Source: Dactylonectria macrodidyma
Lineage: Eukaryota; Ascomycota; Sordariomycetes; Hypocreales; Nectriaceae
Reading direction: 5' to 3'
Assembly (NCBI GenBank): GCA_020744425.1
Contig: JAGMUV010000010.1
Span: forward strand, 868,001-932,000
DNA length: 64,000 nucleotides
The notes below the pieces were generated by a model. The model had not been told where the DNA came from. It worked only from the letters and a program-made list of their open reading frames with translations, and did not search any database. Positions within the stretch are counted from its first letter, which is position 1. Each line of letters starts with the position of its first letter. Of this stretch, positions 57,085 through 64,000 are shown one piece after another. The position numbers and the translations under genes are program-made.

Positions 57085-59432
57085 ATGGGGTAGTCTTTGG
57101 CCGTAGTTTGAGACGTATCAGATTATACCGTCGGGGCTAGAAGTTCTGTGCCACCCCTAGCGTCCAAGCATTTTAAGACCATCAGGCTCGTCGGGGGGTG
57201 TTTTCCAGCCGTAATCCCGCCTCATCAGCCCCAATGTCGAACAGGGGAATGCCATAGTGGGTTTTCTCGGCCCTGGCGCGTTCTTTCAATCTTAGGGACC
57301 GCTAGCGACGGATGCTGGTGACTTTGCACTTCGGGATAGGTGCTGGTCATCGGCCATCGTGGCTTTATAGGGGTGAGTGAGAGGGACAGGAGCAGGGTGG
57401 TACCATGGTGTCCAAGCCACTGATTTACTCTATAAATCGTGGCCGTTCTCTGCCAGTGACTAGGCATGAGAAGCAAGGTCGTGAAATATAGCAGCACCCT
57501 TCTCGCCATCCATCTTCCACACATACTATATCCCATTGACTGTGGTAAGGCTACACTTGACCCATAGTCCCCATAGAGGCCCAGAAGATCAGCGGTATGC
57601 TAGTTAACCTCAAAAGGCTAGGTGGCTATGTTGAGGGTTATATATTTCGATGTAGATCTCTAACAGCCGTGACTACTAGCGCCTCATAAAATAGGTGGGA
57701 CCTCTTGTACTTCGTCTTACTCTCCTTTTCGTTGGTTTGAATCCCTGTTACTAGCGTAAGTGTAGCCTTAGCATAGTCAAAGGGATAGCGGTTTTTGCCA
57801 TCCGTTACTGCGCTGACGGTTTCGATATAAGAATGAAACCACTTTACACAGCGCCCACGTATCCACACGTCTCAGGTCCCTGCAAGACCGACCGCCCATG
57901 CATCGTGCCAATCACGGCCAACGACGAGGCGAGACATGACAGACCGAACTCATTAGCGTCACCTCAATCAGTACCAAGACGGCGTCAGGGCGTGGTAAAT
58001 AGATCTTAATAGATATCGAGCTTAGACGCTTAGTGGCCATTTATGGACCGGCCACGAAAGCCCAGCTGACTCGGGCCACAAGACGGCTGAGAATGGAGGT
58101 GGGTTGGATACCTCTATGAAGGGTGGTCTCTAATTATGTCTTAATTATCCTTAGACGTAAGTCCTATCATCAGTCGAATTTTGTTTTCAATGTCCCTAGC
58201 ACCTCGAACCCAAATGCGTTATCCACCTGTTGTTACATAGGAGGCTTGTAGCCATGGGCCCAAAGCAAGGTTGTGTGGGACCTTGGATTCAAGACGCGAC
58301 GATAAATTTCAGTTGCTCATTTCTTACCCCTGATGAATTATCGAGGGCATGATACTAGCCAACAGAGTGCCTATGGTCATCACGCATATCTTTGTCTCAA
58401 TCCACCCATGAGAATTAGCCCAGCTAGCCATAGGAGTATTTCTAGAGCTAAGAACGAGATGCGGTTGATGGTGAAGGATGATCACCGCTGGAAATGCAGA
58501 ATGTTATAGCTCAACCATCAATAACTCTTCCAATTTGCCTTCTTCACTACTCCTCTGCTGATTTTCATTTGGAAGCAATCGTATTTACAAAAATATAATG
58601 AAGATCGGGAAACAGCACCAGACTAATTGCGTATTTAGATCAAGTATCTTCTTCAGCAAAGTTGCATTTACTGAAGCGCATCCTTGACCTTGCCATTACT
58701 TACCGGATGAGTTGTTTGATCCATCGAAGAGAGGTGAGTCGCTAGTACAAAGCCAGAAATCACAGTGACTAGTCACTCACAAGGTCGGAATGAGAAAATT
58801 GACCAGGTTGGATTGATCTACATGAACCAAGGCTCTCTTCGCTATGTTCACTGGAAACTGTCTAGGAGTCCTTCCTTGGCTTTTCAGAGCTCTTCGAGAC
58901 TTCGAATAACTTCTATGCATAGCCCTAACTCCAACCCCAATTAGGTCATTCAATTTGAGCGTATGCAGTTAGGCTTGAAGCCCCTTGATTCAAACAAACG
59001 TAATTCTTTATATAGCCCATATTGTTGGAGCCATCTCTAGGCCACTGCTATCCTAGTACATGTCAGTACATGTCTTCCACTATGACTCAATAAGCGAAAC
59101 TTCCTGATGGGGAGAAACCCCTAACACCTTAGCCTCTGAGAACTCTCGTTGGAACATGTCAATGTTAGCTTGATATAGTCCTTCGGCCACGCTCGAAGTA
59201 GCGGATGAGAGCTTGGATGTTTAGTGTTCCACTAAACCGTGGTGCGATGAATATCTGCGCTTAGGAAGTTGAGGACGCTGGTTCTAACAATCACCGTGTT
59301 GAGGCCATGTGCCTCATCAACTTCGAAGACAAAGGTAATTTATACTAAACAAGAGCCATCGCTCTTGAGCGTTTTGCTTCGGCGATGATGGCATAGCGGC
59401 TGTATGACTGGTACCTATAAGTTGCCTGCCGT
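57085..59432. other. Gene-poor stretch
   Basis: About 2.3 kb with no frame over 105 codons and no recognisable motif. A 76-codon minus-strand frame at 57868-57638 (blocks WFHSYIETVSA and HLFYEALVVTAVRDLHRNI) might be a weak retroelement relic but is too diverged to call. Confidence 0.45.
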
Positions 59433-60512
59433 CTACAACTCATCGTTTTCCGTTAACTCTTTATTAGGATCATCCAAACCCTCAAACAGGTCAACCCCCC
59501 ACTTCTTCCCTGGATTGTTGAGGCGAATCCTCTTATCTCGCCCCGCAACTTGTGCCAGCTCGTCATCTGTAAACTTGAGATCCTGCGACCTGAAGTTCTC
59601 ATCAATGTACTTCTCATGCGTACTCTTTGGAATCACGACCGTGTCTCTCTGCTGCCCCCATGCCAGCACCGCTTGAACGACTGTGGCGTTCTTGCGCGCG
59701 GCTATCTCCTTCCAGAAGGGGTCGTCCAGGATGCTGGGTATGTTGGGGTCATACGTGGGGTTCGTATTGGCGAGAGGGGAGTATGCAATGACTTTGATGC
59801 CTTGTTCGGCGTGAAAGTCCACAAAAGCTTGCTGCTGAAGGTACGGGTGCGTCTCAAACTCGTGGGCGTACGGGCGGATAGTAGCAACGTCTAGGATCTT
59901 TTCAATATCGCGCGGGGCAAAGTTGGAAAGTCCAATGTGACGAGTCAAGTTGGCGCGAACCAGGTCCTCCAGTGCAAGCCAAGTATCGACAATGGAAGTA
60001 TCTTTATCCAGCTCTGTTCCTCCGGGGACAAAAGCGACCGGCCAGTGGATCAGGTAAAGATCGAGGTATTCAACTCCTAGATCGGCGATGGACTTTTCGA
60101 TGGCTTTGCGCACCAGCTCGGGGCGATGGTCGGTGTTCCACAGCTTGCTGGTCACCCAGATGTCGTCTCGAGAGAGACCCGAGGCTTTGATGCCTTCTCC
60201 AACTTCTCCTTCGTTGCGATAAATAGCAGCAGCGTCAATGTGACGATATCCGGACTTGAGGGCGTACTCTACTGCATGAGACACCTGCCAATAGCGATCA
60301 ATGGAGGAACCAGAATTGACGAACAAGAAAAGCATCGATGAGAACAAACATACCTTGCCCTTTTCTGCAAGCCAGGTCCCCAACCCAAAGGAGGGGATCT
60401 CCGCCTGATGGTCAGATACAAAGAGGGGCTCTGGACCAATCGCGAGTGAAAGTAATGTGTAAAGAGCCAGGGAGAGGCAGGCAAGCCCGGAAACGGCTTT
60501 AATAGACCCCAT
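59433..60512 (-). CDS. Aldo-keto reductase with N-terminal membrane anchor
   Basis: NADPH-dependent carbonyl reductase of the AKR superfamily, 336 aa. Exons 60512-60354 and 60284-59433; the 69-nt intron 60285-60353 has no stop and keeps the frame, but its removal joins WLAEKGK to VSHAVEYAL as in the family. The start is the ATG of MGSIKAVSG; the upstream frame begins only with GTG. Residues 5-30 are hydrophobic (LACLSLALYTLLSLAIG), a signal-anchor unusual for AKRs. The tetrad is complete: Asp and Tyr in HIDAAAIYRNE, Lys in TSKLWN, His in LIHWPV. The cofactor end has VVIPKSTHEKYIDEN. Substrate unknown; aldehyde detoxification or a metabolite reduction step with the nearby TauD enzyme is possible. 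Confidence 0.87.
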   Translation of the reverse strand: MGSIKAVSGLACLSLALYTLLSLAIGPEPLFVSDHQAEIPSFGLGTWLAEKGKVCLFSSMLFLFVNSGSSIDRYWQVSHAVEYALKSGYRHIDAAAIYRNEGEVGEGIKASGLSRDDIWVTSKLWNTDHRPELVRKAIEKSIADLGVEYLDLYLIHWPVAFVPGGTELDKDTSIVDTWLALEDLVRANLTRHIGLSNFAPRDIEKILDVATIRPYAHEFETHPYLQQQAFVDFHAEQGIKVIAYSPLANTNPTYDPNIPSILDDPFWKEIAARKNATVVQAVLAWGQQRDTVVIPKSTHEKYIDENFRSQDLKFTDDELAQVAGRDKRIRLNNPGKKWGVDLFEGLDDPNKELTENDEL

Positions 60513-61262
60513 GTTTAGCTGTTGGAACTGGTAATAGAGGAACCAAAATGTCGTTGACAGCACAAAAAGGGCTGAAACCTGTCATGAAGCCTTGAGAGAC
60601 TTCATGACCCGTCGTATTTGTCAGGACACGCTCACGTGATATTGCTACATGCAGGGATGCCATGACATCAATGACTAGGCTCCACAAACGAGCTCAGCAG
60701 AGCAGAATGATCATCACTCCAGTCAAATAAAGGAAAAAGATTAACGGCAAAAGGTTTTTGGTTCAGGCCCAAGTCGAAGATGATTATGTACAATTCTCGC
60801 CATCATTTCGCTTGGACATATGCTACATTCCTCGAACCGCCTATTTGCCGGCGGTAAACGTCTTACTCCTAGCCAACCTTGCCACCAACAGACTCGACTG
60901 GTTCATTGCGGTATTAATTGACCGAATTGGTAAAGGCATCATCCGCCGGTCGGTATACCAGACTGTATCGGCCAACTTGGCCTTATGCTCCTGGACCAGG
61001 CACGACACGATGTTTTGCTAACCACAGATAGCAGTTGCCAAACTTGACCATAGCGTCTCCAGCAGATCAGAATTCCCCAGCATGTAGTCATCGGCAATGT
61101 TAAAAATCTAGGTGTTATTTTAGTTACGGAGAGTTGTAACGCTGTAAGCATATCCAACTTGCTTGAATAGTAGCAGGGCCGCTTTAATGATTGGCATTCC
61201 GATACCTGAGGTTATAAGTGGCTTCATCAAGAACAGGGAGAATATGGGCGTGACTGACGACA
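60513..61262. other. Intergenic, no supported gene
   Basis: Contains the promoter of the AKR gene. Frames of up to 87 codons without motifs. One minus-strand region (about 61020-60770) is moderately coding-like but broken by stops; I do not recognise it. Confidence 0.4.
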
Positions 61263-63493
61263 TTGTACGTGCTGGCCGAGGAAATTACTCCTACAGGGCA
61301 AATTATCGCCTCATTTGACGCCTCTATTGCGAGAGGGCCCAGACAAGGCGTCGCCACTGAACCAAACATCGTCTTCGCCAGCTGTGCCCATCTCCCCGAG
61401 CCGTTCCAAGAGAGCTACGAATCCGAAACCTGCCACAGTTTAATCGGATCCTGGTGGCTTGTGTCTGCCCTCTTGATCTATCTCGCCTCATTCGCGACGC
61501 TAATTTATCTTCTCTTCGCGTGCGATGACTAGCCGATAACGAAATGGAACAGGCTTCCCATTTCGCTAAATGCACTTGTCTCCACCCTTTCTAGTATCTC
61601 CAGGGCGCCTCTCGGATTTGTTGTCAACATTTGTCTTTCACAAGCCAAGTGGAACTAGGTTGGCAGACATCCAAAGTCGCTCATCAACTTTGATCGGTTC
61701 GATGCCGCGAGTCGTGGGGCATGGGGAAGTATGCGGCTGGTCAGATCACTTGTACTGCGACCGCAAGTCTTGCTCTGGGAAATGCATGTCAGCCTTGACT
61801 TACCACTAGCTAACCTTGACTGTTAGCCACCGGGTTTCTTTAGGAGCCGTAACGGCCATCTTCCTTCTCCCCTTGGAGCCCCTCATCCAAGCCATCCTGA
61901 TATTCGAAGATCAACAGGCTACAGCGAATGGCACTCAGCACACATATACTTCAGATACCAGTGACAGCCAAGCCTCAAGCCCAGCACCAATAATCGCGAG
62001 GTCGTCTCTACTCGATGTTGGATACTGGACCGGCCATCAAGGTTCTGCCCTCAGCGGGTCATTGAATCTCCGGGGTCGGCTGGGAAAAGTTGAACCACAG
62101 CTCCTCAATGAGCACCGGCCTTATCCGGCACGATATCGGCATAGTAGCGGCTATCTAGAACGGTTTCTCGCTTCTTGTGATGCAGCAGACCCTCTGGCCC
62201 ACGTTTGCATGGGCGACCGGGAATTGTTCGTGGGGCAATTTAGTCTCTCTTGCCGTGTGCTCCAGTTACTACGATCTGTCTCAGACGTCAAGAAGACCTC
62301 TGAAATCATCACTGTATCACATATACCCCTGCCGGGGGAGGGGGATCATAGTGAGCCACCAGATATCAGCAACGACGCGGTAGACGCAAATGTGATGGTG
62401 TCTAGCCAGAGGCTAGCCGTCACAAAGTATGAAATCTCTGGGCTGGGGCTCACGTTATCAAATTACAATGGCAAGTCGCGTTGCGTCTCGGGGGCAGACA
62501 TGTTCCCAGACACATACTTGTCTGCAAGAAACACGACAAACCCGGGGCATACAATCTCCTTCGGCGGACTCAACACAATGGTACTGGCGATCCAGTTCCT
62601 CCAGGTTGACGAGAGCCAATATCAGAATAAAACTAAGTGGGAAGATACGGCGATTACTGCATATGAATGTGGCCTGTTCTTCAGCATCAATGAATACCAA
62701 ATCGTGCTGAGGGATGACATTTTCTATGTGAAAACCGTGTCATCATGGAACAACAAGACTCCTGCTTCATACCTTTCGGAAAATTTAATTATGCAGCAAT
62801 ACTTCGAATTCACATACCATACCTTATGTATGGAAGGCGCATGGTTTCCGAGTGCTGATCCCTAAATTTTGATACCTGATGAAGACTGTGTATCTCGTGC
62901 AGGCAACCTATCCCAACAATCATTCCATGTCACAGACATCTATGGTCTCCTTTCTCAAGACCCACAAGGATGGTTTTGACCTGCAAGATTGCAAATATAA
63001 CTGCAGCCGTTTCTCGAGGACCTACATCTATCCCTCACAAGTGGATTCAAGCCCCCCGGACCTTATGGCTCGCTGACGTGAGGTAGGGGATATCTCTTCA
63101 ACATTTTCAAATGTTGCCATGAGTTTGACAAAGTGGATGCGTGATTGAGAATTTACCTCAACAAGAACGACTCGCGGCGAGGCTACGACGATGATTCTGA
63201 TCATCCGCGTTCAGTGGATATTCTTGTGTTTTACTGCTGTGACGATTCTCGTTGGTTCTATCTTTGCTTTACTAACTGTTTGGGATACGTATCGATTGAA
63301 GAAACCAGCTTGGAAAGATAGTGCGCTTGTGACATTTGCTCATGCCCCTACTGGAGAGTTCAGAGTTAGCCTTCATGCAGCAGCGGCTACATGCAATATC
63401 ATTGAGCATTGGAAGAATGACACAGGTAATGATGAGTTATCAGGATGCGCTCGGGCAGTTAGTGATGAAAGAAACAAAAGGGACCTAGGTTGA
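61263..63493 (+). pseudogene. DUF3176-family membrane protein, decayed
   Basis: Remnant of a fungal DUF3176 protein (multi-pass membrane protein of unknown function). Blocks in order: WWLVSALLIYLASFATLIYLL, STLSSISRAPLGFVVNICLSQAKWN, SLINFDRFDAASRGAWGSMRL, VSLGAVTAIFLLPLEPLIQ, WATGNCSWGNLVSLAVCSSY, ITAYECGLFFSINEYQ, SLTKWMRD and a final VQWIFLCFTAVTILVGSIFALLTVWDT segment near 63200-63300. In-frame stops at 61530 (TAG), 61656 (TAG, where the family usually has Trp after KWN) and 63146 (TGA) plus frame changes near 62175 and 62300 break it. Introns cannot explain the first two stops, since no GT donor is suitably placed. The lesions fit RIP-like change plus small indels. Confidence 0.72.
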
Positions 63494-64000
63494 TGTAAAT
63501 AGTCAACATGTCTTTTAAGTGGGGGGTTATATTAGTAGTAACTCGGAGAGAAATGAGCTATTATGGCCAGATTGGTAGCAAATTCATAACTCTTTTAATT
63601 AAATTTAGATGTTTACTGATTATTACAACTTACATCGCTGTTTTTAATTAACATTAGAGTTAGAGTCTTAATACTTACTCACCTGTGGAGTTTACTAGCA
63701 CTGCCTAGCTTCGATTGTCTTGGCTAGCGAGCGCAAGCACTTATATTGTGCTGGCATAGAGGTCCTCGTATACTTGAGGATAGTGACTTCTGGGTCCCTG
63801 GCACTAGGCTTGTGAGGAGAAGAAACTTAGAGAGTGTCTGCACGGCTCGACTTCCGAGATCTATAGCATATGACCCCAATAAGGAAGGAATGCCGAGATG
63901 GGAAACAGCGGAATTTCAGTGTTATGCGGTGTTTAGAGCGGACGAATGATGAGCCGAATTTCACTAGATGGAATCCAGACCATGCCAATCTGACAAAGAA
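63494..64000. other. AT-rich right edge
   Basis: 3' flank of the DUF3176 remnant, AT-rich around 63500-63680, then anonymous sequence. A 67-codon frame at 63746 has no motif and no support. Confidence 0.4.

Noticed and set aside
57638..57868. Possible reverse-transcriptase fragment (minus strand)
   Set aside because: No FADD-like or other RT core motif; similarity too vague to call.
1..64000. CRISPR arrays, bacterial operons, ribosome binding sites, tRNA or rRNA genes
   Set aside because: The DNA is fungal nuclear; no spaced repeat array and no tRNA or rRNA signature could be supported by eye.

Overview
This window comes from a filamentous ascomycete (Pezizomycotina, most likely a Sordariomycete). 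The evidence is short spliceosomal introns of about 45-115 nt with GT-AG ends and CTNAC-like branch sites, fungal-only families (SAT-type NR-PKS, HET, Zn2Cys6 regulators, PhiA, DUF3176), and dead genes whose stop codons sit where the family has Trp, Gln or Arg codons (C-to-T and G-to-A changes, as repeat-induced point mutation leaves). Family names are recalled from motif patterns; no database search was possible.

Region 1 (1-18 kb) is the edge of a polyketide gene cluster. A non-reducing PKS (minus strand, cut by the left edge in its product-template domain) and a highly reducing PKS (plus strand, about 3281 aa) are transcribed away from a shared 1.5 kb promoter. The HR-PKS ends in a carnitine-acyltransferase-type domain with its catalytic His, and a GT1 glycosyltransferase follows on the same strand. 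The pair suggests that an HR-PKS chain primes the NR-PKS, while the acyltransferase and glycosyltransferase suggest transfer to a small alcohol or sugar. Further cluster genes probably lie left of the window.

Region 2 (18-37 kb) is gene-poor: a secreted GH16 glucanase, a decayed alcohol dehydrogenase, a phiA-like cell-wall protein, a secreted DUF7888-like protein with a probable GC-AG intron, a possible 59-aa Cys-rich protein, and a decayed PD-(D/E)XK-like gene. Long stretches hold no credible gene.

Region 3 (37-44 kb) is a divergent efflux unit: a TRI12-like MFS transporter (minus) and a Zn2Cys6 regulator (plus), with a tandem 42-nt repeat between them carrying two CCG-N8-CGG sites. Region 4 (44.5-48 kb) is an island of repeat relics (inverted arms, LINE RNase H remnant, GC-rich palindromes) around a 10-Cys small secreted protein. 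Region 5 (48.5-60.5 kb) has a large TPR-like/HET protein, a TauD-type dioxygenase, a regulator with two tandem Zn2Cys6 clusters, and a membrane-anchored aldo-keto reductase; the last three may form a small catabolic or detoxification unit. Region 6 (61-63.5 kb) is a DUF3176 pseudogene.

For every spliced intact gene, exon lengths were summed and phases checked by hand: all complete models sum to a multiple of three.
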